NCBI RefSeq assembly: GCF_000156715.1
Contig: NZ_DS999316.1
Location: 110,619 to 174,618, forward strand
DNA length: 64,000 bases
Direction of reading: 5' to 3'
Origin: Francisella philomiragia subsp. philomiragia ATCC 25015
GTDB taxonomy: Bacteria; Pseudomonadota; Gammaproteobacteria; Francisellales; Francisellaceae
Under the pieces are notes generated by a model that saw nothing but the letters and a program-made list of their open reading frames with translations, was not told the DNA's origin and did not search any database. The position numbers and the translations under genes were made by a program. How positions within the stretch are numbered: position 1 is the first letter of the stretch; every line of letters starts with the position of its first letter. This document shows, in pieces, positions 47,520 to 57,759 of the stretch.

Positions 47520-47711
47520 TTTCATATCCCTAAGAAACGTATCTCTAATATAGATTTTAGAGTTATATTGATAGTTATTCAATACAGCTTTACTGTGCAT
47601 TTAGCATTTATTTGTAGATAGTGCAAAAAATATAGGAAAATTTATATATAATAGTTATGGTAAAAAATATTTAACGTTATTTTGAATTAAAAATTATAGG
47701 AATAATTACTT

Positions 47712-48779
47712 ATGATAAAAAGGCTAAAACAGAAGTGGTTTTGGAGTAAAAACTCTGAGCAAGGACCACCAGATTTAGAAGAAATGATTAAAAAGTTCTT
47801 TGGCAAAAAGTCAAAAAAGAACGATGATGATAATGAGAGTATTTATTCAAAAAATGCTAATAAAAATAAACCAATGTTTGAAAAACCTCCTGTAGCTAAA
47901 ATTGCGTCTATAGTTATAGCATTACTGATAGTTGCGTGGGTTGGTTTTGGTTTTTATGTAGTACAACCAGCTGAGCAAGCTGCTGTACTTAGATTGGGTA
48001 AATTCTCTAAAATGGTAGAGCCTGGTCTACACTGGCATCCTATTGGTATCGATAAGGTATACAAGGAGAATGTCCAAGAGCTTAAAACTACATCGTTAAA
48101 ACGTGATATGCTTACATCTGAAGAGAATATTGTCCATATTTCCTTTACAGTTCAGTATCGTATTGTAGACTTAGAAAAATACTTATTTGCAAATGTTAAT
48201 ACAACACAGTTATTGCAACAAGCTCTAGAAAGTGCAGTTAGACAGGTTGTTGGTGAAAATAAACTAGAGCAGATATTAACTACTAATAGAGCTGTGATTA
48301 CGCAACAAGTTCGTAAAGAGATGGAAGCACTGTTACAGTCTTACAATACTGGTATATATATTAGTGAAGTAATCATGCAGCCAGCTCAGGCTCCAGAAGC
48401 TGTTAAGAGTGCATTTGATGATGTAATCAAAGCTCGTGAAGATCGCGAAAGGGAGCAAAATGAAGCCGAAGCTTATGCTAACAGAGTTGTACCAGTTGCT
48501 CAAGGTAAAGCTCAAAGAATTGTTGATCAAGCAAATGCTTATAAGCAAAAAGTAGTTTTAGAAGCACAAGGTGAAGTTGCTCAGTTTGAACAGTTATTGC
48601 CTATATACAAAAAATCTCCTGATATAGTTATGAACCAAATGTATTTTAATACTATCTCTAATGTACTACAGCACAATAAGATCTTCTTGATAGATGGTGA
48701 TGGTGCAAAAAATATTTTTTATGGTTTAGATAATGCTCAAAAGCAAGCATTATTACCAAACGCTCAAGGAGGTAACTAA
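47712..48779 (+). CDS. hflK: HflK, subunit of the FtsH-regulating HflKC complex
   Basis: A 355-residue SPFH/prohibitin-family protein with a Gly-poor, charged N-terminal cytoplasmic tail (1-55), one membrane helix (about 58-80) and a large periplasmic SPFH domain with VQPAEQAAVLRLGKF (about 86-100) and a long coiled coil (about 230-300). With HflC it forms a cage that modulates FtsH protease. It is directly upstream of hflC. Confidence 0.96.
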   Translation: MIKRLKQKWFWSKNSEQGPPDLEEMIKKFFGKKSKKNDDDNESIYSKNANKNKPMFEKPPVAKIASIVIALLIVAWVGFGFYVVQPAEQAAVLRLGKFSKMVEPGLHWHPIGIDKVYKENVQELKTTSLKRDMLTSEENIVHISFTVQYRIVDLEKYLFANVNTTQLLQQALESAVRQVVGENKLEQILTTNRAVITQQVRKEMEALLQSYNTGIYISEVIMQPAQAPEAVKSAFDDVIKAREDREREQNEAEAYANRVVPVAQGKAQRIVDQANAYKQKVVLEAQGEVAQFEQLLPIYKKSPDIVMNQMYFNTISNVLQHNKIFLIDGDGAKNIFYGLDNAQKQALLPNAQGGN

Positions 48780-48780
48780 G

Positions 48781-49707
48781 ATGAGTAAATTTTTAAAAAT
48801 ATTCTTAGTACTTGTAATAGTTATATCTGTTGTGGTGTTAAGTACTAAATTTATTGTTAAGCAAGGATCAGAGGCCGTTATCTTAAGACTAGGTGAGCTA
48901 GTAAAAGATAAAAATGGTAAAGCAGTTGAGTATGAACCTGGCTTACATGTTAAGATTCCATTTGTTGATACAGTTAAAACTTATGATATGCGTAATAGAG
49001 TATTAGAAGCAGATTCAGCTCGTGTGGTGACTAAAGAGCAAAAAGATGTTTTGATTAACGCGTATGTGGTGTGGAAGATAAGTAATAACAATATTTCAAC
49101 ATTCTATACGAGTACAAGTGGAAGTGTAGAGCGAGCGGAAACTCTATTGAAACAATTCTTAGAATCTTCTTTAAGAGCTGAGGTTGGTAATAATGATATT
49201 CAAAGCTTGATTAATAATAATCGTGATAAGTTAATGATTGCTTTGACAAATAGTGTCCAAAAGCAAGCTAAACAGATCGGTGTTGATGTCATAGATGTAA
49301 GAGTTAAGCAGATTGATCTACCAGATACTGTTACAGATTCTATCTATCAAAGAATGAGATCTTCACGTCAGAAAGTTGCTGCCTCAATTAGAGCAGAAGG
49401 TAAACAGTTAGCTGAAAAAATTAATGCAGCAGCAGATGCTAAAGTTACTGTAACAATGGCAGAAGCTGAGAAAGAATCTAAGATTATAAGAGCAGAGGCT
49501 GATGCAAAAGCTGCTAAAATTTTCACAGAAGCTTACTCAAAATCTGTTCCATTATATGAATTCTTAAAGAGTATGAACTCTTATAAAGAAAGCTTTAATG
49601 GAAAAAATGAAGTTGTATTTATGCTAAAACCAGATAGTAAGTTTTTCCAAGGTTTTAAATTAGAGCCAGATAGTAAGCTTGCTGAAGATATGAAGGAAGC
49701 AAAATAA
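48781..49707 (+). CDS. hflC: HflC, subunit of the FtsH-regulating HflKC complex
   Basis: A 308-residue SPFH protein. I start at 48781 (MSKFLKIFLV), one base after the hflK stop, with AAGGAGG inside the hflK 3' end as ribosome-binding site; the same frame is open 48 bases upstream within hflK. A membrane helix at residues 5-25, the QGSEAVILRLGEL SPFH start and an Ala/Glu-rich coiled coil (about 190-260) match the family. Confidence 0.96.
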   Translation: MSKFLKIFLVLVIVISVVVLSTKFIVKQGSEAVILRLGELVKDKNGKAVEYEPGLHVKIPFVDTVKTYDMRNRVLEADSARVVTKEQKDVLINAYVVWKISNNNISTFYTSTSGSVERAETLLKQFLESSLRAEVGNNDIQSLINNNRDKLMIALTNSVQKQAKQIGVDVIDVRVKQIDLPDTVTDSIYQRMRSSRQKVAASIRAEGKQLAEKINAAADAKVTVTMAEAEKESKIIRAEADAKAAKIFTEAYSKSVPLYEFLKSMNSYKESFNGKNEVVFMLKPDSKFFQGFKLEPDSKLAEDMKEAK

Positions 49708-49709
49708 AA

Positions 49710-50195
49710 ATGACTAAAGTGAAAGTGCTTTTTGTGTGCAAAGGCAATATTTGTAGATCACCAACAGCTCATGGGGTTTTTAGAGATATTGTTAAGAAAA
49801 ATGCTTTAGAAAATCATATCCATGTTGCATCGTGTGGCACAAGTTCACGTATGTGGGGACATGAAGGACATGGAGCTGATTTACGCTCTGTGGAAATGGC
49901 TAAAAAATATGATTGTGATCTTTCAGATCAAGTTTCTCAGCAATTAGAAGAGTCTGATTTTGTAGAGTATGATTATATTGTTGCGATGGATCAAGAAAAT
50001 ATTGATACAATGAGAGAAATGTTTCCAAAGGCAAACTTTTCGAAAGTATCAAGGATGTTACAGTATGCTCCTACCATTGAGCTAACTGATGTTCCAGATC
50101 CATATTATGAAAGTAATTTTGAAAAGGTCTTTTTGATGATAGACACAGCTTGTCACGGACTTTTCGAAAAAATAAAATTAGAGTACAAATTATGA
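49710..50195 (+). CDS. low-molecular-weight protein tyrosine phosphatase
   Basis: A 161-residue phosphatase. The P-loop CKGNICRS (residues 9-16) is the C-x5-R-S signature, and the general-acid Asp is in DVPDPYYES (about 129-137). It begins 2 bases after hflC and its stop overlaps the engB start, so it is in the hflK-hflC-engB transcript. It is likely cytoplasmic. Its substrate is unknown; no tyrosine kinase is in the window. Confidence 0.9.
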   Translation: MTKVKVLFVCKGNICRSPTAHGVFRDIVKKNALENHIHVASCGTSSRMWGHEGHGADLRSVEMAKKYDCDLSDQVSQQLEESDFVEYDYIVAMDQENIDTMREMFPKANFSKVSRMLQYAPTIELTDVPDPYYESNFEKVFLMIDTACHGLFEKIKLEYKL

Positions 50196-50785
50196 ATTAC
50201 ACTAAAGCAAAATATATAATGGGTGCAGCAAAAGTTTCTCAACTTCCTGAAGATACAGGAGTAGAGGTTGCTTTCGCTGGACGCTCAAATGCGGGTAAAT
50301 CAAGTGCGCTTAATACTCTTACAGACCAAAAAGGTCTTGCTAGAGTGAGTAAGACTCCAGGTAGAACGCAATTAATTAACTTATTTGACTTAGGGGATAA
50401 TAAGAGATTGGTTGACTTACCTGGTTATGGTTATGCAAAAGTTTCTGAAGCTATCAAAAAACAATGGCAAAGTGAGATGGAGAACTATTTGACAACTCGT
50501 AAATGTCTTGGTGGTATAGTACTTTTGGTAGATTCTCGCCATGAGTTAAAAGAGTTCGATTCTTTGATGATTGAAATGGCAATATCTTTTGATTTAGATT
50601 TACATATTCTTTTAACAAAAGCAGATAAATTAAATAATAAAGAAAGAGCGCAAGCAAATAAAATGATAGAAAGTTTTTTAAAAACTTTTATCCGTACAGA
50701 TAAGATTTCATATCAGTTATTTTCTTCACTAAGTAAAATGGGCTTAGATAAGTTAAAAGAAAAACTTGATATATGGTATCAGTAA
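50192..50785 (+). CDS. engB: ribosome-assembly GTPase EngB (YihA/YsxC)
   Basis: A 197-residue GTPase needed for large-subunit assembly. The G1 loop [12 protein letters not shown] (about 29-40), [18 protein letters not shown] and the TKADKLN motif are intact. I start at 50192 (MNYTKAKY), where ATGA overlaps the phosphatase stop; a frame open from 50150 adds 14 residues. The gap to the next gene (148 bases) is AT-rich with no clear promoter. Confidence 0.96.
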   Translation: MNYTKAKYIMGAAKVSQLPEDTGVEVAFAGRSNAGKSSALNTLTDQKGLARVSKTPGRTQLINLFDLGDNKRLVDLPGYGYAKVSEAIKKQWQSEMENYLTTRKCLGGIVLLVDSRHELKEFDSLMIEMAISFDLDLHILLTKADKLNNKERAQANKMIESFLKTFIRTDKISYQLFSSLSKMGLDKLKEKLDIWYQ

Positions 50786-50933
50786 TATTCAAAATATTCT
50801 TTTCATATATACTATTATCAATAGTTACATAATTAATTAAAATAGCCTATATAGAATATTCAATTCTAAGTTAAAATACTTTAGTATAAAGTAGATCTAA
50901 AATCTTTTATAAAATATGAGGTAATTCTAAAGA

Positions 50934-52730
50934 ATGTATAAAATATTAAACTTTTACACCAAAGAAGAAGTTTCTACAGATAGTTTTGTGTTTGCTGGGG
51001 AGAATGAGCCTTGGGAAATTCAGATGGATATTGATGAGATTAGTAAAAAAATTAACAAAGACTATTTTACTCAAGCATCACCATGTTTATCTAAATATAT
51101 ACCATTTATGCCGATAAAAGATCCATCTAGTTTTGTATCTTTAAGAGAAGCAGCTACACCATTGCTTAAGAGTAAAATAATAGGTAAAGAGTTAGGAATT
51201 AATCTATATTTTAAGGTTGAGGGTAAAAATCCTACAGGTTCATTTAAAGATAGAGGATCTGCAGTTGATATAACAGTTGCAAAAGAGCTTGGAGCTAAGG
51301 GTATTGTGCTAGCATCTACTGGTAACATGGCGGCTTCATGTGCTTGTTATGCAGCAGCAGCTAAAATGCCTTGTTTTATTATTGTTCCAGAAGGTGTTGC
51401 AGCTTCTAAATTAGCTCAAGTTATGTCTTATGGTGGTAAAATAGTTCAAGTTAAAGGTAGTTATAATGAAGCTGCAAAATTAGCTTATGATATTGCAAAA
51501 TCAAAAGATTTCTTTTTGGCTGGAGATTATGCATTTAGAGTTGAGGGTCAAAAGACAGCAGCATTTGAACTTATAGATCAGTTATTATTCCAAGTGCCAG
51601 ATGAGGTTATAATACCTATAGGCTGTGGTACAAATATGACTGCTTATTATAAAGGTTTTTGTGAGTATAAAGAGTTAGGTTTTATTAATTCTTTGCCTAA
51701 ACTTACTGGTGTTCAGTCTACTGAAGCAGATACATTAGCTAGAGCATATCAAAAGAATCAAAATAGAATTGAGCCTCTAAAAACAGCTAATACAATTGCA
51801 ACGGCAATAGCTGTACCATATCCTATTGATGGTGATAAGGCTATAGATGCTATATATAGTACTGGTGGAGAGTCTACTGCAGTTACAGATATGAAAATGT
51901 TAGAGGCTCAATATTTGCTATCTACTAAAGAAGGGCTGTTTGTGGAACTGGCATCAGCGTCAACTATTGCACATTTACTCAAAAAATATGAAGAAGGTAA
52001 ACTTCAAAAAGGAAGTACAGTAGTATGTGTACTATCCGGTGAAGGTCTAAAAGATCCTGCGGTAGTTCTGAAATCTGCTATTCAGCCACCGATTATATAT
52101 CCTGCAGAGGCTGATTTTGACAGACTTTATAATAGTCATTTCTTTGATAATAAGACAATGTTATTCATAGAGCAAAATGAAGTAATATTTGATCAAGTTC
52201 CAACTCTTGAGGAAGTTAAAAAAACTCTTGGCAAATTGTTCGGAGCAAATTATGATCAGAATTTCTTAGCTAAGGTTAGAGAGCTGATTGAGAGATTCTT
52301 AGTCAAGGGTAAATCAATTAATGTCTCTGATATACAAGATATTATCCAAGATGCTACTGAGATGGCAGATGCCATTAGTAAAGATATATTAGATGTACAG
52401 TCATTTAAGGTAAATGTAGAGCTAGATCAAAAATCTGTAGCCGAAGTTACTGTCAAGGTTGCAGATCAGTTATACTTTGCATCAAGTTCTGGTGTTGGGC
52501 CTGTAGATGCTGTTTTAAATGCTTTATGTAAAGCTTGCCCGAGTGATATTAGCTATAAGCTAACTGACTATAAAGTGAAAATACGTGGACAAGGTGCTGA
52601 TGCTGTTGTTTATGTAGAGATGAGCTTAGAAAAAGAAGGTATTAAAAGTATTGGTAAAGCAGTTTCTCCAGATATAATCCAAGCATCTGTAGAAGCATTT
52701 ATAGATGCATACAATATTGCGTATGCATAA
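50934..52730 (+). CDS. PLP-dependent threonine synthase/dehydratase-like enzyme fused to a LeuA-type allosteric domain
   Basis: A 598-residue two-domain protein heading the ilv operon. Residues about 70-395 are a fold-type-II PLP enzyme resembling threonine synthase: Lys105 in NPTGSFKDRG is the Schiff-base lysine, followed by STGNMAASCA and the IGCGTNM phosphate loop. Residues about 485-598 match the regulatory domain of 2-isopropylmalate/citramalate synthase: GVGPVDAVLNAL (520-531), YKVKIRGQGADA, and SPDIIQASVEAF (578-589). The operon has no ilvA, so it may deaminate threonine to 2-oxobutyrate with isoleucine feedback, or be a regulated threonine synthase. Confidence 0.85.
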   Translation: MYKILNFYTKEEVSTDSFVFAGENEPWEIQMDIDEISKKINKDYFTQASPCLSKYIPFMPIKDPSSFVSLREAATPLLKSKIIGKELGINLYFKVEGKNPTGSFKDRGSAVDITVAKELGAKGIVLASTGNMAASCACYAAAAKMPCFIIVPEGVAASKLAQVMSYGGKIVQVKGSYNEAAKLAYDIAKSKDFFLAGDYAFRVEGQKTAAFELIDQLLFQVPDEVIIPIGCGTNMTAYYKGFCEYKELGFINSLPKLTGVQSTEADTLARAYQKNQNRIEPLKTANTIATAIAVPYPIDGDKAIDAIYSTGGESTAVTDMKMLEAQYLLSTKEGLFVELASASTIAHLLKKYEEGKLQKGSTVVCVLSGEGLKDPAVVLKSAIQPPIIYPAEADFDRLYNSHFFDNKTMLFIEQNEVIFDQVPTLEEVKKTLGKLFGANYDQNFLAKVRELIERFLVKGKSINVSDIQDIIQDATEMADAISKDILDVQSFKVNVELDQKSVAEVTVKVADQLYFASSSGVGPVDAVLNALCKACPSDISYKLTDYKVKIRGQGADAVVYVEMSLEKEGIKSIGKAVSPDIIQASVEAFIDAYNIAYA

Positions 52731-52753
52731 GTTTTTATTAAAGGTGGAACGTT

Positions 52754-54436
52754 ATGACAAAAGTGTTGAATAAATATAGTAGAAGATTAACAGAAGATAA
52801 GTCTCAAGGTGCCTCTCAAGCGATGCTATATGGTACAGGTATGAATGACAATGATATGCACAAGCCACAAATAGGTATTGCTAGTGTATGGTATGAAGGA
52901 AATACTTGTAATATGCATCTAAATCAGCTTGCACAGTTTGTCAAAAATAGTGTTGAAAAAGAGAAACTCAAAGGTATGAGATTTAATACTATTGGGGTTA
53001 GTGATGGTATTTCTATGGGTACTGATGGTATGAGCTACTCATTACAGTCTAGAGATCTTATTGCAGATTCTATTGAGACTGTAATGTCAGCACATTGGTA
53101 TGATGGATTAGTGTCTATACCTGGTTGTGATAAGAATATGCCAGGATGTATGATGGCTTTAGGTAGACTTAATAGACCAGGATTTGTGATCTACGGAGGT
53201 ACTATCCAAGCAGGTGTAATGCGTGGCAAGCCTATTGATATCGTTACAGCTTTCCAAAGTTATGGAGCATGTCTATCTGGACAGATTTCAGAGCAGGAGC
53301 GTCAAGAGACTATCAAAAAAGCATGTCCAGGTGCTGGGGCATGTGGTGGTATGTATACTGCAAATACTATGGCATGTGCTATAGAAGCTTTAGGTATGAG
53401 TTTGCCATTTAGCTCATCAACACCAGCAACTTCTGTTGAGAAAGTACAAGAATGTGACAAAGCTGGAGAGACAATTAAAAACTTATTAGAACTTGATATC
53501 AAGCCAAGAGATATTATGACTCGCAAAGCTTTTGAAAATGCTATGGTGCTTATCACAGTTATGGGAGGCTCTACTAATGCAGTGCTTCATCTATTGGCTA
53601 TGGCAAGTTCAGTAGATGTTGATTTAAATATTGACGATTTCCAAGAAATAGCTAATAAAACACCAGTTCTAGCAGACTTTAAGCCTAGTGGTAAATATGT
53701 GATGGCTGATTTGCATGCTATAGGTGGAACTCCAGCAGTGATGAAAATGCTATTAAAAGCTGGTATGTTGCATGGTGATTGTTTGACTGTAACAGGTAAG
53801 ACTTTAGCAGAAAACCTTGAGAGTGTTGCTGATCTTCCAGAAGATAATACAATCATACATAAGTTAGACAATCCTATTAAAAAAACTGGTCATTTACAAA
53901 TATTAAAAGGTAATGTTGCACCAGAAGGGTCTGTGGCTAAGATTACAGGTAAGGAAGGCGAGCTTTTTGAGGGAGTTGCTAATGTTTTTGATTCAGAAGA
54001 AAAAATGGTCGCTGCAGTAGAAGAAGGAAAAGTTAAAAAAGGCGATGTAATAGTTATTCGTTATGAAGGTCCTAAGGGTGGTCCTGGTATGCCAGAGATG
54101 CTTAAACCAACATCACTCATAATGGGTGCTGGCTTAGGTCAAGATGTCGCTTTAATCACAGATGGTCGTTTTTCGGGTGGTTCGCATGGTTTTATTGTAG
54201 GGCATATAGCTCCAGAAGCATACGAGGGCGGTATGTTAGCATTACTAGAAAATGGCGATAAAATTACTATCGATGCTATCAATAACGTTATAAATGTAGA
54301 CTTATCAGATCAAGAGATTGCTCAAAGAAAAGCTAAGTGGCAAGCACCTAAGCAAAAGGCAACTAGAGGAACTCTTAAGAAATATATAAAAACAGTTTCA
54401 TCTGCTTCAACAGGTTGTGTTACAGATTTAGATTAA
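52754..54436 (+). CDS. ilvD: dihydroxy-acid dehydratase
   Basis: Dehydrates dihydroxy-acids in valine and isoleucine synthesis. 560 residues, with iron-sulfur ligand segments GCDKNMPG (about 123-130) and [11 protein letters not shown] (about 191-201), and the C-terminal [10 protein letters not shown]. The wording of many stretches ([22 protein letters not shown], split here as LNKYSRRLT and [11 protein letters not shown]) recalls yeast Ilv3 and related [2Fe-2S] enzymes rather than the longer E. coli IlvD. It is 23 bases after the fusion gene. Confidence 0.95.
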   Translation: MTKVLNKYSRRLTEDKSQGASQAMLYGTGMNDNDMHKPQIGIASVWYEGNTCNMHLNQLAQFVKNSVEKEKLKGMRFNTIGVSDGISMGTDGMSYSLQSRDLIADSIETVMSAHWYDGLVSIPGCDKNMPGCMMALGRLNRPGFVIYGGTIQAGVMRGKPIDIVTAFQSYGACLSGQISEQERQETIKKACPGAGACGGMYTANTMACAIEALGMSLPFSSSTPATSVEKVQECDKAGETIKNLLELDIKPRDIMTRKAFENAMVLITVMGGSTNAVLHLLAMASSVDVDLNIDDFQEIANKTPVLADFKPSGKYVMADLHAIGGTPAVMKMLLKAGMLHGDCLTVTGKTLAENLESVADLPEDNTIIHKLDNPIKKTGHLQILKGNVAPEGSVAKITGKEGELFEGVANVFDSEEKMVAAVEEGKVKKGDVIVIRYEGPKGGPGMPEMLKPTSLIMGAGLGQDVALITDGRFSGGSHGFIVGHIAPEAYEGGMLALLENGDKITIDAINNVINVDLSDQEIAQRKAKWQAPKQKATRGTLKKYIKTVSSASTGCVTDLD

Positions 54437-54495
54437 AATTTTGTAAAAAAACTACTAAATATACTTTTTCTATTTAAAAATTTCAAGTCCATGTT

Positions 54496-54501
54496 TATAA
54501 T
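54496..54501 (+). promoter_or_regulatory. possible -10 element before ilvB
   Basis: TATAAT with an upstream TG (TGTTTATAAT) lies in the 147-base gap between ilvD and ilvB. No good -35 hexamer is visible, so a separate promoter here is tentative. Confidence 0.3.
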
Positions 54502-54583
54502 GATCTAACATTTAGGGTATTAATAGTATTTCTAAATGATGTTAAGTGTTAAAATTATTCATATTAAAGGAGAGTGCTAAATT

Positions 54584-56281
54584 ATGAAAATAACTGGCTC
54601 TCAAGCTATTGTTAAGTCGTTAGAAGCTCTTGGGGTTGATTGTATTTTTGGATATCCTGGTGGAGCAATTATGCCTACGTATGACGCTTTACATGAGGCA
54701 AAAGATACAATTCATCATGTACTTGTCCGTCATGAGCAAGGAGCTGTACATGCGGCTGTAGGCTATGCTAGGGCTACTGAAAAAGTAGGAGTGGCGATAG
54801 CAACTTCAGGACCGGGGGCAACAAATCTTATAACAGGAATTGCTGATGCTCAGATTGATTCTGTTCCTCTTGTTTGTATTACAGGTCAAGTTTTTAGTCC
54901 ATTATTAGGTACAGATGCATTCCAAGAAGCAGATATTATTGGTATGTCTGTAGCAGCAACCAAATGGAACTATCAAATTACAGATCCCAACGAGATACCA
55001 GAAATATTCAAAAAAGCATTTGAGATAGCATCAAATGGTAGACCAGGTGCTGTGCTTATTGATATCACAAAAGATGCACAAGTCGGTATGATGGAGTATA
55101 AGGAAGCAGTTGGTAATAAGCTAGGTAAATGGTTGCATAAACCTACTATAAATATGGATGATATTTTAAAAGCATCTGAATATATCAACAATGCTAAAAA
55201 ACCTATTTTAATTACAGGTCATGGAGTTATGCTTTCTGGAGCAGAGGAAGCAGTATTGAAATTAGCAGAGAAAGCAAATATACCTGTTGTGAGTACTTTA
55301 CTAGGCTTGTCAGCATTTCCTTATAATCATGAGCTGTATAAAGGTATGTTAGGCATGCATGGTAATTATGCAGCAAATGTTCTTTGTAATGAAGCTGATG
55401 TAGTAATTGCTGTGGGTATGAGATTTGATGATAGAGTAACTGGTGATTTGAATCATTATTTACCAAATGCGAAGATTATCCATATAGAAATTGACCCTTC
55501 TGAAATTAACAAAAATGTTAAAGCTGATATTGGTATCAATGCTGATGCGAAAGAGGCACTAAATTGTTTGTTACCATATATAGCTAATAATTCTCATAAT
55601 GAATGGCATAACGAGTTTGCATCTGAGCATCAAAAAGAAGTAGATGCTGTCATAAGAGATGAAACTATGCCGACTGAAGGTGAATTGAAAATGGCTGAAG
55701 TAATAAGTCTTTTATCTAAAGCTACAGACGGTCGTGCTATAATAGTTTCAGATGTTGGTCAACATCAGATGATTGCTGCTAGATATTATCAGTTTTTAGA
55801 AACTAACTCTCATATTAGTTCTGGTGGTTTGGGAACTATGGGATTTGCTCTTCCGGCAGCAATTGGTGCAAAGATGGGGGTTAAGGATAGTAGAACTGTA
55901 GTTGCTGTAATAGGCGATGGCGGTTTTCAGATGAATATACAAGAGTTAGCTGTGCTTAACCAAGAAGGAATTAATGTTAAAATTCTAATTCTGAATAATT
56001 CATTCTTGGGTATGGTTCGCCAGTGGCAGGAATTATTTTTTGAGAGTAGATACTCTTATACAAAAATATCATCACCAGATTTTGTGAAAGTAGCAGAAGC
56101 ATATGGAATACAAGCTGAAAGAGTAAAAGAGAGAAAAGATCTAAAAGATGCTATAGAAAGATTTCTTAATTCTGACAGTTCATATTTGCTTGAGGTAATG
56201 GTAGAAAATCAGGAAAATGTTTTTCCTATGGTTCCAGCAGGTGAATCAATTAGTAACACAAAGCTAGGTAGAGAGGAGTAG
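54584..56281 (+). CDS. ilvB: acetolactate synthase large subunit
   Basis: A 565-residue thiamine-diphosphate enzyme that condenses two pyruvates or pyruvate with 2-oxobutyrate. The catalytic Glu is in VRHEQGAVHAA (about residue 49), the FAD region is central, and the ThDP motif GDGGFQMNIQELAVLNQ (about 445-461) is complete. AAGGAG precedes the start. The small subunit starts 4 bases downstream. Confidence 0.96.
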   Translation: MKITGSQAIVKSLEALGVDCIFGYPGGAIMPTYDALHEAKDTIHHVLVRHEQGAVHAAVGYARATEKVGVAIATSGPGATNLITGIADAQIDSVPLVCITGQVFSPLLGTDAFQEADIIGMSVAATKWNYQITDPNEIPEIFKKAFEIASNGRPGAVLIDITKDAQVGMMEYKEAVGNKLGKWLHKPTINMDDILKASEYINNAKKPILITGHGVMLSGAEEAVLKLAEKANIPVVSTLLGLSAFPYNHELYKGMLGMHGNYAANVLCNEADVVIAVGMRFDDRVTGDLNHYLPNAKIIHIEIDPSEINKNVKADIGINADAKEALNCLLPYIANNSHNEWHNEFASEHQKEVDAVIRDETMPTEGELKMAEVISLLSKATDGRAIIVSDVGQHQMIAARYYQFLETNSHISSGGLGTMGFALPAAIGAKMGVKDSRTVVAVIGDGGFQMNIQELAVLNQEGINVKILILNNSFLGMVRQWQELFFESRYSYTKISSPDFVKVAEAYGIQAERVKERKDLKDAIERFLNSDSSYLLEVMVENQENVFPMVPAGESISNTKLGREE

Positions 56282-56285
56282 AGCT

Positions 56286-56603
56286 ATGAGCGAAAATATA
56301 TATTTTATAACAATGAATACTGAAAATACTCTTTGTGTGTTACAAAGAATTTCTTCTGTTTTATCACGTAATCGTGTAAATATAGAACAGTTAACAGTTT
56401 TTGAAACGGCAAATAAAGGTATTTCTCATTTCAATTTGGTAGTACATAGTACACAAGATAAGATAGAAAAAATCGTAAAAAAACTGGCAAATGTGATCGA
56501 AGTAATAGATATTAATATTACAAACTGTTTACCTATGCAGGGAGCTGTAGTGAGTGAAATTCCACAAAATGTAAAAACAGTTAGTCAAAGAAAAGCAGCT
56601 TAA
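56286..56603 (+). CDS. ilvN: acetolactate synthase small regulatory subunit, short form
   Basis: A 105-residue ACT-domain protein that regulates IlvB. The N-terminal ACT fold (TLCVLQRISSVLSRNRVNIEQL, here residues 15-36 region) is present, but the second domain of full IlvH proteins (about 160 residues) is missing, so it is of the short IlvN/IlvM kind. It lies between ilvB (4 bases) and ilvC (24 bases). Confidence 0.9.
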   Translation: MSENIYFITMNTENTLCVLQRISSVLSRNRVNIEQLTVFETANKGISHFNLVVHSTQDKIEKIVKKLANVIEVIDINITNCLPMQGAVVSEIPQNVKTVSQRKAA

Positions 56604-56627
56604 TTAAAATTTAGGAGAATATAATAA

Positions 56628-57671
56628 ATGGCAAAAATGAAATTTGGTAGTGTAGAAGAAACAGTTGTAACACAACAAGAATTTACTTTAGAGAAAGCTT
56701 TAGAAACTCTAAAAGACGAAACTATCGCAATTATTGGTTATGGAGTACAAGGACCGGCTCAAGCTCTTAATTTAAGAGATAATGGTTTTAATGTAATAAT
56801 CGGGCAAAGAGAAAACTCTAAATCATGGGACAAAGCTATCGAAGATGGTTGGGTTGCTGGTAAATCTCTATTTAACATTGCTGAAGCTACTGCTAAAGGT
56901 ACAATTGTTGTTAACTTGTTATCAGATGCTGGTCAGATTGCTTCTTGGAATACTATTAAAGAGAACCTTAAGTCAGGTGATTTATTAATGTTCTCTCATG
57001 GTTTCGGTGTGACTTATAATGAAAAAACTAGCATTATTCCACCAGCAGATGTTGATGTTGCTTTAGTAGCACCAAAAGGTTCTGGTACTAGTGTTAGAAG
57101 ATTATTCTTAGCTAAGAAAGGTATCAACTCAAGCTATGCAATCTATCAAGATGCTACAGGTAATGCTGAAAAAAGAACTTTAGCTTATGGTATAGGTGTA
57201 GGTTCTGGTTATTTATTTGAAACTACTTTTGAAAAAGAAGTTTATAGTGATTTAACTGGTGAGAGAGGTGTTCTTATGGGTGCTCTTGCTGGAATCATTG
57301 AAGCTCAATATGAAGTTTTACGTGCAAATGGACACTCTCCAAGTGAAGCTTTCAATGAGACTGTTGAAGAGTTAACACAAAGTTTGGTACCTTTAGTTGC
57401 TGAAAATGGTATGGACTGGATGTTTGCAAACTGTTCTACTACAGCTCAAAGAGGTGCTTTAGATTGGGCTCCTAAATTTAGAGATGCTACTAAAGGTGTG
57501 TTTGCTGAATTGTATAATGAAGTAAAAAATGGTAATGAAGCACAACGTACTATTGATAAAAACAGTCACGCTGATTACCGTAAAGATCTTGAGAAAGAGC
57601 TTGAAGAACTTAGCCAAAAAGAAGTATGGCAAGCTGGTAAAACAGTTAGATCTCTTCGTCCTAATAAGTAA
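56628..57671 (+). CDS. ilvC: ketol-acid reductoisomerase, yeast/Bacteroidetes-like
   Basis: NADPH-dependent isomeroreductase of branched-chain synthesis, 347 residues. GYGVQGPAQALNLRDNG (about 38-54) is the Rossmann loop, and metal-binding residues lie in the Asp-Glu-rich SDLTGERGVLMG (about 204-215). Long stretches such as NGHSPSEAFNETVEELTQS and CSTTAQRGALDW are, from memory, close to fungal mitochondrial Ilv5 and Bacteroidetes IlvC rather than to the usual proteobacterial classes. A GGAG ribosome-binding site precedes the ATG. It ends the ilv operon. Confidence 0.94.
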   Translation: MAKMKFGSVEETVVTQQEFTLEKALETLKDETIAIIGYGVQGPAQALNLRDNGFNVIIGQRENSKSWDKAIEDGWVAGKSLFNIAEATAKGTIVVNLLSDAGQIASWNTIKENLKSGDLLMFSHGFGVTYNEKTSIIPPADVDVALVAPKGSGTSVRRLFLAKKGINSSYAIYQDATGNAEKRTLAYGIGVGSGYLFETTFEKEVYSDLTGERGVLMGALAGIIEAQYEVLRANGHSPSEAFNETVEELTQSLVPLVAENGMDWMFANCSTTAQRGALDWAPKFRDATKGVFAELYNEVKNGNEAQRTIDKNSHADYRKDLEKELEELSQKEVWQAGKTVRSLRPNK

Positions 57672-57759
57672 TTAAATCATAAAACTATCATCTCTAATAT
57701 TTATCTATAAAAATTTATAAATTTACTTAGAATTATATAATAGATATATCCTTTGATTA

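Noticed and set aside
54491-54508. Five-codon frame (MFIMI) upstream of ilvB as an attenuator leader peptide
   Set aside because: Too short, only two isoleucine codons, no ribosome-binding site and no terminator/antiterminator hairpins were found in the gap.
57672-57759. Terminator between ilvC and mfd
   Set aside because: Only AT-only imperfect repeats are present, which arise by chance at this base composition; no GC stem.
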